In this document: positions 27,305 through 36,106 of the stretch, in pieces
Numbering within the stretch: the first letter of the stretch is position 1
Layout of the letters: every line of letters begins with the position of its first letter
Assembly (NCBI RefSeq): GCF_009765365.1
Contig: NZ_VTOM01000012.1
Location: 1 to 64,000 of the forward strand
Reading direction: 5' to 3'
DNA: 64,000 bases
Source of the DNA: Antarcticirhabdus aurantiaca
GTDB lineage: Bacteria; Pseudomonadota; Alphaproteobacteria; Rhizobiales; Rhizobiaceae
Notes under the pieces: model-generated
The model's input: only the letters and a program-made list of their open reading frames with translations
What the model was told of the DNA's origin: nothing
The model's database searches: none
Position numbers and translations under genes: made by a program

Positions 27305-28297
27305 CTACCAGCGCCCGTGCACGTGCGGCGCGATCAGCCGCTCGTAGACCTCGCGCACCCGCGCCATGGCCTCGGCCGGCAGCGGCGGGAGGGAGGCCGC
27401 CGCGGCGTTGCCTTCGGCTTGGCTGCGGTTCTTGGCGCCGGGGATCACCACCGACACAGCGTCCTCCATCAGGATCCAGCGCAGCGCCGCCTGCGCCATC
27501 GTCGCCCCCGCCGGGACCATGCCCCGCAGCTCCTCCACCGCGGCCAGGGCCACGTCGTAGGGCACGCCCGCGAAGGTCTCGCCGACGTCGAAGCTCTCGC
27601 CGTGCCGGTTGAAGTTGCGGTGGTCGTTCGCCGGGAACTGCGTCTCGGCGGTCATCTTGCCCGTCAGCATGCCGCTCGCCAGCGGCACGCGCACGATCAC
27701 GCCGACGTCGCGGCGCTTGGCCTCGGCAAAGAACCGCTCCGCCGGCCGCTGCCGGAACATGTTGTAGATGATCTGGACGGAGGCGACGTTCGGGAATTCG
27801 ATCGCCTTCAGCGCTTCCTCGACCTTCTCGACCGAAACGCCGTAGAAGCGGATCTTGCCCTTGGCGACCAGCCCGTCCAGCGCCTCGAAGACCTCCGGCC
27901 GGTAGTAGACCTCGACCGGCGGGCAGTGCAGCTGCACGAGGTCGAGCGTCTCGACGCCGAGATTGCCCAGGCTCCGGTCGACGAAGGCTTCGAGGTTCTC
28001 CGCCGTGTAGCCGTCCGCCACGTGCGGGTTCAGACGCCGGCCGGCCTTGGTCGCGACGATCGGCCTCTCGCCTCCGCGCGTCTTCAAGACGTCGCGGATG
28101 ATGCGCTCGGATCGCCCGTCGCCGTAGACGTCGGCCGTGTCGATGAAGGTCATGCCGGCGTCGAGGGCGGCGTTCAACGCCGTCTTGGCGTCCTCCTCGC
28201 CGACCTCTCCCCATGAGCCGCCGATGGCCCAGGCGCCGAAGCCGATCGCGGACACGTTCCAGCCGGTGCGCCCGAAGCGCCGCTCGGGAATGCTCAT
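27305..28297 (-). CDS. Aldo/keto reductase
   Basis: A 330-residue (beta/alpha)8 NADPH-dependent oxidoreductase. The catalytic Asp-Tyr pair is in FIDTADVYGDGRSERIIRDVL, the lysine in PIVATKAGRRLNP and the histidine in LDLVQLHCPP; the C-terminal GAKNRSQAEGNAAA region binds the cofactor phosphate. It resembles the YajO/Tas-like group that reduces aldehydes and sugar-type ketones. It begins 34 bp after the SDR stop with GGGAGA upstream of the ATG, so the two form an operon on the minus strand. Confidence 0.85.
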   Translation of the reverse strand: MSIPERRFGRTGWNVSAIGFGAWAIGGSWGEVGEEDAKTALNAALDAGMTFIDTADVYGDGRSERIIRDVLKTRGGERPIVATKAGRRLNPHVADGYTAENLEAFVDRSLGNLGVETLDLVQLHCPPVEVYYRPEVFEALDGLVAKGKIRFYGVSVEKVEEALKAIEFPNVASVQIIYNMFRQRPAERFFAEAKRRDVGVIVRVPLASGMLTGKMTAETQFPANDHRNFNRHGESFDVGETFAGVPYDVALAAVEELRGMVPAGATMAQAALRWILMEDAVSVVIPGAKNRSQAEGNAAAASLPPLPAEAMARVREVYERLIAPHVHGRW

Positions 28298-28331
28298 GCT
28301 CGGTTCTCCCAGATGATGGCCCGAGGCGTCC

Positions 28332-29180
28332 TCACGCCTTCAGGTGCGCCGCGAAGGCTTCCGCGTAGTCCGGATGCCAGCGCGACAGCGGCGGGCGGTT
28401 GTCGGTGATGTCGCCGGCCGCCCAAAGGATGCGCTTCTCGTCGAGTTCGCGCGGCACGTCGTTGTCGGGGCAGAGGATGTAGAAGTCGCCGGCCTCCAGC
28501 TTCTGCAGCATGAAGTCGGCCGTCTGTTCGGCCGTCCAGGCGCCCGCCGGCTTCTCGGTGCGCCCGCCAGCCGCGAGCGGCGTGAAGACGAAGCCGGGGA
28601 TCAGCAGCGCCGCCGTCACCTGGGCGCTGCCCAAGTTGCGCAGTTCGTGCTGCAGCGCCTCGGTGAAGACCTTCACGCCCGCCTTGGACACGTTGTAGGC
28701 GGGGTCGCCCGGCGGGGTCGTGATGCCCTGCTTGGAGCCCGTGTTGATGACGAGCCCCGGCTTCTCGCGCGCCACCATGCCCGGCACGAAGACCTGGGTC
28801 CCGTGGATCACGCCCCACAGGTTGACGCGCAGCACGCGCTCCCAGTTCTCCACCGGCCCGAACAGCGCGCTGCCCGGCTGGATGCCGGCATTGTTCATGA
28901 GGACGTCCGTGCCCCCGAAGCGCTCCGCGACGCTGCGCTCCAGAGCGGCGAGCGCCTCGCGATCCCCGACGTCGGTGGCCGAGGCCATGACGTCGGCTGT
29001 CCCGCCCGGCGCGACGCTCGCCAGCGCCTCGGCCGCCGCCTCCAGCCGCTCGCCGCCGACATCCGCGATGCAGACCTTCAGCCCGAGCGCCGCGAAGCGC
29101 TTGGCGCAGGCGAGGCCGATGCCCGACGCGCCGCCGGTGACGACGGCGACGTTGCCGGGAACGAGGGCAGGATGGGGCAT
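28332..29180 (-). CDS. Short-chain dehydrogenase/reductase
   Basis: A 282-residue classical SDR. The cofactor motif TGGASGIG is at about residues 14-21, NNAGIQPGS near 92, the catalytic Ser in NTGSKQGI near 144 and the YNVSK Tyr/Lys pair near 159-163. I start at ATG 29180, preceded by AAGGA; the frame is open for 42 more codons but the extra residues are proline-rich and unlike SDRs. The substrate is unknown. It heads a minus-strand run with the aldo-keto reductase, lactonase and Yellow protein, and shares a 172-bp divergent promoter region with the DUF5996 fusion gene. Confidence 0.85.
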   Translation of the reverse strand: MPHPALVPGNVAVVTGGASGIGLACAKRFAALGLKVCIADVGGERLEAAAEALASVAPGGTADVMASATDVGDREALAALERSVAERFGGTDVLMNNAGIQPGSALFGPVENWERVLRVNLWGVIHGTQVFVPGMVAREKPGLVINTGSKQGITTPPGDPAYNVSKAGVKVFTEALQHELRNLGSAQVTAALLIPGFVFTPLAAGGRTEKPAGAWTAEQTADFMLQKLEAGDFYILCPDNDVPRELDEKRILWAAGDITDNRPPLSRWHPDYAEAFAAHLKA

Positions 29181-29352
29181 GGCATGTTCCTTCGGAAACG
29201 CGATTTTCGGGCGGGCCGGGTCCGGCAGCGATATGGCCGGGCGGCCGGGCTCGTCCAGGGGGCTGTTGCCGGACAGCGAACGCAGGGTCGCCGTACCGGG
29301 CTCCATCCGCTCGTGCTATCGAGCGATCAGCTTGCCAGAATGGAGATCACCG

Positions 29353-30624
29353 ATGACCGATGCGCGTTGGCCGGAACTCGATTACCTGTCCTGGCGCGAG
29401 ACCTGCGCCGCGCTCCATCTTTATCTCCAGGTCGGCGGCAAGTACCGCCTGGCCCACACGCCCTGGATCAACCATTCCTGGCACGCGACCTTTCTCGTCG
29501 GGGCGCGCGGACTGACGACGACGCTCGTGCCCGACGGGCCGGGCATCGAGGTCCTGTTCGATCTCGTCGGTCACAAGGTGATCGCCGAGAGCGGCGACGG
29601 GCGCCGGGCGGAGATGGCGCAGCGTCCGACCACCGTGGCGGCGTTCCACGCCGAGTTCCGCGACCTGATCGCGGCCGTGGGCGGCACGCCCGACTTTCAC
29701 GGCAGCCCGAACGAGGTGGCGGATCCCGTGCCTTTCGCCGAGGATCATCGCGACCGCCCCTACGACGCGGAGGCGGTCACGCGTTTCTTCCGCGCGCTCG
29801 CCGCGGCGGACCGGGTCTTCAAGGCCTTCCGCACCTCGTTCATCGGCAAGGCGAGCCCCGTGCATCTGTTCTGGGGCTCCTTCGACCTCGCCGCCACGCG
29901 CTTCTCGGGGCGCGCGGCGCCGCTGCATCCCGGCGGCGTTCCGGCACTGCCCGACGACGTCGCGCAGGAGGCATACGATCAGGAGGTTTCCTCGGCCGGC
30001 TTCTGGCCGGGCGGCAGCGGCGGCGTCGACTACCCCGCCTTCTACGCCTATGCCTATCCCGCCCCGCAGGGTTACGCGCAGGCCGGCGTCCAGCCGGACG
30101 CCGCCTTCTGGCACAAGGATCTCGGCGAGTTCGTCCTTCCCTACGCGGCCGTGCGCGAGAGCGCCGATCCGGACGCGGCGCTCCTCAGCTTCCTCGAGAC
30201 GACCTACGCCGCGGCCGCCGATCTCGCCCGCTGGGACCGGTCGGTCCTCGAATGCCGGCCGGGCGCCCCGCGCCGGCCGCGGCCCCTGCACGAGGCGCCG
30301 GAAGCCGGTAGTGCTCAGGCGCCGGCGCCTGCAGGGGCGAGCCCCGACATCGCCTACGAGGAAGGGCCGGCCAAGGGTCGGTACCTCGCCCGGCTCGACG
30401 GGCACGAGGCGGAGATGACGGTGAGCCGGGCCGGCGAGCGCCTTCTCATCATCGACCACACCGAGGTTCCCGACGCGCTGCGCGGCCGGCGCGTCGGCGA
30501 GGCGCTGGTGCGCCGGGCGGTGGAGGACGCGCGGGAGACGGGGCGCAGCATCCTGCCGCTCTGCCCCTTCGCCCGCGCGCAGTTCGCCCGCCACGCCGAA
30601 TGGCAGGACGTGCTGCGCCGCTGA
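29353..30624 (+). CDS. DUF5996 protein fused to a GNAT N-acetyltransferase
   Basis: A 423-residue protein in two parts. Residues 1 to about 300 match the DUF5996 family (start ARWPELDYLSWRETCAAL; FHGSPNEVADPVPFAEDH and VHLFWGSFDLAATRFSG are characteristic). A linker rich in Pro and Ala follows, and residues about 330-420 are a small GNAT domain of the GCN5-related YidJ-like type, with DGHEAEMTVSR and RGRRVGEALVRRAVEDARE (acetyl-CoA loop) and ILPLCPFARAQFARH. The reaction is not known for DUF5996. GGAG lies seven bases before the ATG. It ends three bases before the betC stop on the other strand. Confidence 0.75.
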   Translation: MTDARWPELDYLSWRETCAALHLYLQVGGKYRLAHTPWINHSWHATFLVGARGLTTTLVPDGPGIEVLFDLVGHKVIAESGDGRRAEMAQRPTTVAAFHAEFRDLIAAVGGTPDFHGSPNEVADPVPFAEDHRDRPYDAEAVTRFFRALAAADRVFKAFRTSFIGKASPVHLFWGSFDLAATRFSGRAAPLHPGGVPALPDDVAQEAYDQEVSSAGFWPGGSGGVDYPAFYAYAYPAPQGYAQAGVQPDAAFWHKDLGEFVLPYAAVRESADPDAALLSFLETTYAAAADLARWDRSVLECRPGAPRRPRPLHEAPEAGSAQAPAPAGASPDIAYEEGPAKGRYLARLDGHEAEMTVSRAGERLLIIDHTEVPDALRGRRVGEALVRRAVEDARETGRSILPLCPFARAQFARHAEWQDVLRR

Positions 30625-30627
30625 CGC

Positions 30628-32142
30628 CTATTCCCCCCGCGGAAAGCGCTGCTGCTCCTCCAGGACGTTGAGGTCCATGTGGTTGCGCATGTAGCGCTCG
30701 GACGCCCGCTGGAGGGGCTGGTGGTCCCAGGGGTAGTAGGCGCCGTTGCGCAGCGCCTCGTAGGTGACGTGGCGCCGCGCCTGGCTGGCGCGCACCTCGG
30801 CGTCGAAGCGGTCGAGGTTCCAGCGCGCCTGCGCAGTCGCCCGCAGGCGGGACAGGGTTTCGGCGTGGGTCGGGTCGCCGGCGAGGTTCGTCAGCTCGCG
30901 CGGGTCGGCCTCCATGTCGAACAGCATCTCCGGGTCGGCGCGGCAGGCGACGTATTTCCAGCGACCATCCCGGATCGCGACGAGCGGCGCCACCGACCCT
31001 TCCGCCGCGTACTCCATCGGCACGGGCTCGGCCCGCGTCCCCGCGCGCGCCGTATCGAGGAGCGACAGCCCGTCCGTCCAGGGCATGATCGCGGACAGGT
31101 CGATGCCGGCCAGCGCGCCCAGCGTCGGCACGACGTCGAGGGTCGACACGGGCGCGTCGATCCGCCGGCTCTCGATGCCGGGCGCGGCCACCATCAGCGG
31201 CACGTTGGCCGAGCCCTCGAAGAAGTTCATCTTGAACCAGAGGCCCCGCTCGCCCAGCATGTCGCCGTGGTCCGAGGTGAAGAGCACCACCGTGTTCTCC
31301 GCCATGCGGCAGCTGTCCAGGACGGCCAGGATCTCGCCGATCTTGTCGTCGACATAGGAGATGTTGGCGAAGTAGGCCCGGCGCGAGCGCGCCACCTCCT
31401 CGTCCGTGATGGCGTATTCGCCGTCGTTGCAGGCGTCCATCAGGCGGCGCGAATGCGGGTCCTGATCCTTGCGCGCGATGCGGCCGACGGGCGGCGCCAG
31501 CGCCGGGCAGTCTTCGTAGAGGTCCCAGTATTTCCGACGCGCCACGTAGGGGTCGTGCGGATGGGTGAAGGAGACCGTCAGGCACCAGGGCCGCGCATCC
31601 TTGCCCCGCGACAGGTCGTAGAGCTTGGCGGTGGCGAAGTGGGCGACCTCGTCGTCGTATTCGTACTGGTTGGTGATCTCGGCGACCCCGGCGCCCGTCA
31701 CCGAGCCGAGATTGTGGTACCACCAGTCGATCCGTGTCCCCGGCTTGGTGTAGTCGGGCGTCCAGCCGAAATCGGCGGGGTAGACGTCGGTGGTCAGCCG
31801 CTCCTCGAAGCCGTGGAGCTGGTCGGGACCGACGAAGTGCATCTTGCCCGACAGCGCCGTGTACCAGCCGGCCCGCCGCAGGTGGTGGGCATAGGTGGGA
31901 ATCGCCGAGGCGAACTCGGCGGCGTTGTCGTAGACGCCGGTGCGCGAGGGCAACTGCCCCGACATGAAGCTCGCGCGCGCTGGGGCGCAGAGCGGGCTCG
32001 CCGTGTAGGCGTTGGGGAAGCGCAGCGAGCGTGCCGCCAGCCGCTTCAGGTTCGGCGCGTGGAGGAACGCGGCCGGCCCGTCCGGGAACAGCGTCCCGTT
32101 GAGCTGGTCGACCATCAGGATCAGGATGTTGGGACGGGTCAT
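30628..32142 (-). CDS. betC: Choline-sulfatase
   Basis: A 504-residue type I sulfatase that hydrolyses choline-O-sulfate to choline and sulfate in the cytoplasm, feeding glycine betaine synthesis or choline catabolism. The formylglycine cysteine is Cys52 in LCAPARASFMSGQ (C-x-P-x-R). The sequence is recognisably BetC throughout: RPNILILMVDQLNG, ALSGKMHFVGPDQLHGFEER, NLGSVTGAGVAEITNQYEYD, TVSFTHPHDPYVARRKYWDL and DHGDMLGERGLWFKMNFFEG. In Sinorhizobium betC is in betICBA; here betI, betB and betA are absent and the neighbours are hydrolases and a carnitine locus. Confidence 0.92.
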   Translation of the reverse strand: MTRPNILILMVDQLNGTLFPDGPAAFLHAPNLKRLAARSLRFPNAYTASPLCAPARASFMSGQLPSRTGVYDNAAEFASAIPTYAHHLRRAGWYTALSGKMHFVGPDQLHGFEERLTTDVYPADFGWTPDYTKPGTRIDWWYHNLGSVTGAGVAEITNQYEYDDEVAHFATAKLYDLSRGKDARPWCLTVSFTHPHDPYVARRKYWDLYEDCPALAPPVGRIARKDQDPHSRRLMDACNDGEYAITDEEVARSRRAYFANISYVDDKIGEILAVLDSCRMAENTVVLFTSDHGDMLGERGLWFKMNFFEGSANVPLMVAAPGIESRRIDAPVSTLDVVPTLGALAGIDLSAIMPWTDGLSLLDTARAGTRAEPVPMEYAAEGSVAPLVAIRDGRWKYVACRADPEMLFDMEADPRELTNLAGDPTHAETLSRLRATAQARWNLDRFDAEVRASQARRHVTYEALRNGAYYPWDHQPLQRASERYMRNHMDLNVLEEQQRFPRGE

Positions 32143-32285
32143 CGGAGTGCGGCAGCCGGAAGCGTGATGAGGGAGCGGGCAGCGCGCAGAGTGTCAGCCT
32201 CCCGCGCCGCGCCGCCCGCTTCATTGCGCCGGGAGCCGCCGCAATGGCAACACGGGACATCCGAGAGCGAAGCGGGAGAGACGGG

Positions 32286-33194
32286 ATGAGCGGGCCGACA
32301 CCGGAGGAAGCGGAGATCCTCGACTTCCAGGCGCACTGCGACGCCTTTTATCCGCCCGACGCGGTGTCCGCTTCCGTCGAGCAGCAGCGGCGCTGGTACG
32401 ACGCGCTGTGCGCCGCGTTCGATCCCGGCCGGCCCGAGGGCGTCGCGGCCGAGGACCGGCCGCTCGGCGCCATCCCCGCGCGGTTCTACCGTCCGGCGCA
32501 TGTTTCGACGGACGCGACGATCCTCTATCTCCACGGCGGCGGCTTCGTCGTCGGCTCGCTCGACAGCCACGACACGGTCTGCGCGGAGCTCGCGCAGGGG
32601 ACCGGCGCCGAGCTCGTCGCGATCGACTACCGGCTCGCGCCCGAGCACCGCTGGCCGGCCGCCTTCGAGGACGGCTGGGCGGCGCTCTCGGCGCTTCTCG
32701 CGCAAGGGCGGCACGTGGTGCTGGCCGGCGACAGCGCCGGAGGCAACCTCGCGGCGGGCCTCGCCGTACGGGCGCGCAACGAGGGCGTCTGCGGCATCGT
32801 TGGCCTCGCGCTGATCTATCCCGGCCTCGGCGGCGACCTCGCCTCCGGCTCCTATGCCGAGATGGCCGAGGCGCCGGGCCTGTCGACCGCCGACGTGCGC
32901 TACTACCGCGAGCTCTACGCCGCGCCCGAGACCGATCCCGTCGCCCATCCCCTCCGGGCGGAGAGCCTGGCCGGCCTGCCCCCCACCTTCGTTTCAGCCG
33001 CCCGCTTCGACCCCCTGCGCGACGATGCACGGCTCTTCGCCGGCCGCCTCGCGGCGGCCGGCGTCGACGTATCCTTCCGCGAGGAGCCGCAGATGATCCA
33101 CGCCTGGCTGCGGGCCCGGCACATGAGCCCGGGAGCCCGGGCCGGCTTCGCCGCCCTCGTCACCGAGCTGGGGCGGCTCGCCCGGCTCACATGA
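32286..33194 (+). CDS. Alpha/beta hydrolase, hormone-sensitive-lipase-like esterase
   Basis: A 302-residue esterase of the HSL (acetyl-hydrolase) family. The oxyanion HGGGFVVGS lies near residue 81, the nucleophile Ser in AGDSAGGN near 150, the Asp in VSAARFDPLRDDA and the His in QMIHAWL near 275. It should cleave short-chain esters in the cytoplasm. GGAGAGACGGG directly precedes ATG 32286; an ATG at 32244 is in frame but less well placed. It is divergent from betC, and its last 8 bp overlap the 3' end of the CocE-type gene on the other strand. Confidence 0.83.
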   Translation: MSGPTPEEAEILDFQAHCDAFYPPDAVSASVEQQRRWYDALCAAFDPGRPEGVAAEDRPLGAIPARFYRPAHVSTDATILYLHGGGFVVGSLDSHDTVCAELAQGTGAELVAIDYRLAPEHRWPAAFEDGWAALSALLAQGRHVVLAGDSAGGNLAAGLAVRARNEGVCGIVGLALIYPGLGGDLASGSYAEMAEAPGLSTADVRYYRELYAAPETDPVAHPLRAESLAGLPPTFVSAARFDPLRDDARLFAGRLAAAGVDVSFREEPQMIHAWLRARHMSPGARAGFAALVTELGRLARLT

Positions 33195-35181
33195 GGTCGC
33201 GCGGGATCGTCCTTTCCCAGTCGCGCGCGAAGATCTCCTCGTCGCCTTCGCTGGCGGTGACCCGCGCCGAGATCAGCCAGTCCGTCGCGGTCGCGGCGAT
33301 GCGGGCGGTCGCAACGGTGCGGATCGCCCAGTCGCCGCGCCGCAACTCCGTTGTCCAGTGCGCTTCGCCGCGCATGGAGAGCGGGTCGTCGGAGCGGATC
33401 GACCAGTTCTCGTTGCGGGTCTCGCGCGTCGCGAGGCTTGTCCCCGGTCGCTCCGTCAGGCCCGTGTCCTCGAAGATCACGTAGCGCGTGGTCCCCGTTT
33501 GGAGATCGCGCTCGACGCGCCGCTGTGTCGAGCCCGGCGCGTGCTCGATGTAGCGCGGCAGCGGGTCCGGGTTCTCCGGCTCCGGCACGTGAACGGTCTC
33601 CGCCGCCCCCAGAAGCGGCAGGTCAAGGCGGATCGAGCCGGTCTCGACGAGAAGACCGCCCGCATGGGGCGAGGGCAGGATCGTCGGCCAGTAGGCCGTC
33701 GAGAGCGACAGGCGGAGGCGATGGCCGGGGGGCAGCCGGTAGCCGCAGGCGTCGAGCTGCAGCCGCAGCTCGACCGTTTCGCCCGGCACGGCGGGCGCCG
33801 GCGCGGCGTTGCCGCCGCGATGGGCGAGGTTGAGGACGCCGTAGCTGATGCGCGTCGCGGCGCCGTCGGGATGGACGTCGACGAGCCGCGCCACGAGGTT
33901 GGAGACCGGCGCGTCGGGCACGACGGCGAGAACCAGCTCGGGGAAGCCGAGAAGCTCGAGCGGCGCGTCCAGCACCTCCGTCTCGAAGACCAGCGAGCCG
34001 GCATCGTCCAGGCGCTGGTCGCCCGCCATCTCGGCGTCGGGCTTCAGCGTGAACCATTCGCCGGACATGATGCCGGTGTCCTGGGGCGACAGGAGGCGCA
34101 GCCGCTCGCCTGGCCCCTGGCTCTCGCCCGGCCGCAGCCGCAAGTCCGCCCCGACGCCGAAGCGGGCGCGGTCCGGCGCGCGCCAGCGGTCCAGCGCCAC
34201 CCAGCGGCCGGGATCGGCGTCGCGGCGAAGCAGCGGGCGCGGTCCGTCGAGCACGTAGGCGCGCATCTGCGGCAGGTCCTCGGCGCCGTTCGCGGTCCCC
34301 TTCAGCCAGCGGTCCCACCAGCGGATCGCCTCGGCGTGGAAGTCCATCCGGGGCTTGGGCCAGGCGAAATGCGGGTACTTGTGGATCCAGGGCCCGACAA
34401 TGGCCTTGGCCGTCGGCCCCAGACCCTCCACCGCCTTGAAGGGCGTGTTGCGGTAGCCGTCGGCCCAGCCGGCGATGACGAGGGCCGGCACGTCGAAGCC
34501 GGCGAAGTCGTCGCTGATGGAGCCGTGGCGCCAGAACCCGTCGCGGCGCTGATGCTGCAGCCATTCCTCCAGGAAGAAGGGCTCGTTCTCCAGCCGCTCC
34601 AGCCATAGGGTCCGCCAGCGCTCCCCCACCAGCGCGGGATCGGGCGCGCGGCTCTGATAGGCGAGCATGGTCGCGGCCCAGGACAGGTTGGCCGAGAGAT
34701 GGCCGCCGTTCTTGAAATGGATGTCGTCGTTGTAGCGGTCGACCGTGGAGGCGATGGAGATCACGGCCTTCAGCGCCGGGGGCTTCAGCGCCGCGACCTG
34801 CAGCGAATTGAAGCCGCCCCAGGAAATGCCCATCATGCCCACCGCGCCCGTGCACCAGGGCTGGGCGGCGATCCAGGCGATCACCTCGCAGGCGTCGGAC
34901 AGCTCCAGCGGCGTGTATTCGCCGTCGATGACCCCTTCCGACTCGCCCGAGCCCCGAAGGTCGACGCGCACGCCGGCATAGCCGGCCGCGGCGAAGACGG
35001 GATAGGTCGAATCGTCGCGAGCGCAGGTTCCGTCGTTCTTGCGATAGGGCAGGATCTCCAGGATCGCCGGCACCGGGTCGGCCATCGCGCCGTCGGGCAT
35101 CCAGATCCGTGCGGCGAGCCGGGTACCGTCCTTCAGACGGATCCACTCGTTTTCCGACACCTCGAAGCCGCACGACGTCAT
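33187..35181 (-). CDS. CocE/NonD family hydrolase
   Basis: A 664-residue serine hydrolase with an N-terminal X-Pro dipeptidyl-peptidase/cocaine-esterase type alpha/beta domain and a C-terminal jelly-roll domain. The catalytic Ser is in GISWGGFNSLQ, the Asp in IAGWADGYRNTP and the His in GPWIHKYPHFAW; RVDLRGSGESEG is also typical. Such enzymes cleave esters or amides of varied small substrates. I start at ATG 35181 with GGAAATC in front; the frame stays open for another 86 codons of low-complexity shadow sequence. It follows the phosphodiesterase gene by 79 bp on the same strand. Confidence 0.85.
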   Translation of the reverse strand: MTSCGFEVSENEWIRLKDGTRLAARIWMPDGAMADPVPAILEILPYRKNDGTCARDDSTYPVFAAAGYAGVRVDLRGSGESEGVIDGEYTPLELSDACEVIAWIAAQPWCTGAVGMMGISWGGFNSLQVAALKPPALKAVISIASTVDRYNDDIHFKNGGHLSANLSWAATMLAYQSRAPDPALVGERWRTLWLERLENEPFFLEEWLQHQRRDGFWRHGSISDDFAGFDVPALVIAGWADGYRNTPFKAVEGLGPTAKAIVGPWIHKYPHFAWPKPRMDFHAEAIRWWDRWLKGTANGAEDLPQMRAYVLDGPRPLLRRDADPGRWVALDRWRAPDRARFGVGADLRLRPGESQGPGERLRLLSPQDTGIMSGEWFTLKPDAEMAGDQRLDDAGSLVFETEVLDAPLELLGFPELVLAVVPDAPVSNLVARLVDVHPDGAATRISYGVLNLAHRGGNAAPAPAVPGETVELRLQLDACGYRLPPGHRLRLSLSTAYWPTILPSPHAGGLLVETGSIRLDLPLLGAAETVHVPEPENPDPLPRYIEHAPGSTQRRVERDLQTGTTRYVIFEDTGLTERPGTSLATRETRNENWSIRSDDPLSMRGEAHWTTELRRGDWAIRTVATARIAATATDWLISARVTASEGDEEIFARDWERTIPRDLM

Positions 35182-35212
35182 GATTTCCGGCACTCCAATC
35201 GATTGTATCGGT

Positions 35213-35226
35213 TCCCTATACAGGGA
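35213..35226. promoter_or_regulatory. TCCCT-ATAC-AGGGA inverted repeat upstream of the CocE-type gene
   Basis: A perfect 5-4-5 palindrome about 30 bp upstream of the CocE-type start, in the gap after the phosphodiesterase gene. On the minus strand GATACAATC just downstream resembles a -10 element. It may be an operator for an internal promoter. Confidence 0.35.
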
Positions 35227-35260
35227 GTCGCCGATAATGCACGTCTGAGAAGGTTGGACT

Positions 35261-36103
35261 TTAGGTCGCATCAACCAGGAATGGTGGAGACGCCATCGAG
35301 GTCGGCAGCGGAACGCCGAGCCGTTGCAGGATGCTCGGCGCCAGCTGCAGCTGCGACAGGAGCGCGTCCGGGGACGGACCCTCCGCCGCGCCGAAATAAT
35401 GAAGGGCGACGTCGCGCATGTCGGGGTCGGTGCCGCCATGGTGGCCGGTCGCGCTCTGACCGTGGTCGCTCGTCACGATGACCTCCCAGCCGGCCGCGCG
35501 CCAGCGCCGGATGAAGGGCGCGAGCTGCGCGTCGAGGCGGAACAGCGCCGCCTCCATCTCCGGCCCGTCCGGCCCGTACATGTGGCCGAGGGAGTCGGGC
35601 GTGCAGGTGTGGAGGAGGGCGTAGTCCGCCCCGTTTCGCTCCATCAGCCGCGTCGCGAGCGCCAGAAGGTCGGCATCGGACGGGATCATGTAGTTGTGCC
35701 GGTTGTAGCCGGCCATGGTGTAGAAGCGCCCATGCCGGATCGGCGCGCCGGGCTCGTCCAGTTCGAGGTCGCGGACGGGGTCGAAGGGGCCCCGGACGAA
35801 CAGCTCCGAAAAGAAGGAATGGGCCACGGCCGCCGTGACGAGGCCCGCCCTGTTGGCTTCGGAGAAGATGTCGGGCACGTCGAGCCGGCGCACCGCCTCG
35901 TTGCCGAAGACGCCGTGGCGCTGCGGGAGCGTTCCGGTGTGGAGCGAGGCGTAGCAGGAGGCGGAGGTCGAGGGCAGCACCGAGCGCATGCGCCACACCC
36001 GCGCCTCGCCGCTCTCCACCCAGCCTTCGAGGTTGCCCATCAGGCGGCGGGCGTTGCGACAGGGCAGGCCGTCGAGGACGACGAGAACGAGCCGGACGCC
36101 CAT
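35261..36103 (-). CDS. Alkaline-phosphatase-superfamily phosphodiesterase
   Basis: A 280-residue protein of the type I phosphodiesterase/nucleotide pyrophosphatase group. The first metal site is VVLDGLPCRN, the nucleophile is in SVLPSTSASCYASLHTGTLP, the next ligands are in CTPDSLGHMYG, and VTSDHGQSATGHHGG supplies the last Asp, His and His. There is no signal peptide, so it acts in the cytoplasm. The physiological phosphodiester or monoester is unknown. It starts three bases after the ABC ATPase gene stop, so it belongs to the transporter operon and may process an imported compound. Confidence 0.82.
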   Translation of the reverse strand: MGVRLVLVVLDGLPCRNARRLMGNLEGWVESGEARVWRMRSVLPSTSASCYASLHTGTLPQRHGVFGNEAVRRLDVPDIFSEANRAGLVTAAVAHSFFSELFVRGPFDPVRDLELDEPGAPIRHGRFYTMAGYNRHNYMIPSDADLLALATRLMERNGADYALLHTCTPDSLGHMYGPDGPEMEAALFRLDAQLAPFIRRWRAAGWEVIVTSDHGQSATGHHGGTDPDMRDVALHYFGAAEGPSPDALLSQLQLAPSILQRLGVPLPTSMASPPFLVDAT

Positions 36104-36106
36104 CTC

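Noticed and set aside
25400-28216. A 938-codon plus-strand open frame across the Yellow, lactonase and aldo-keto reductase genes
   Set aside because: It runs antisense through three well-supported genes and encodes arginine/proline-rich sequence with no recognisable domain, as expected in high-GC DNA.
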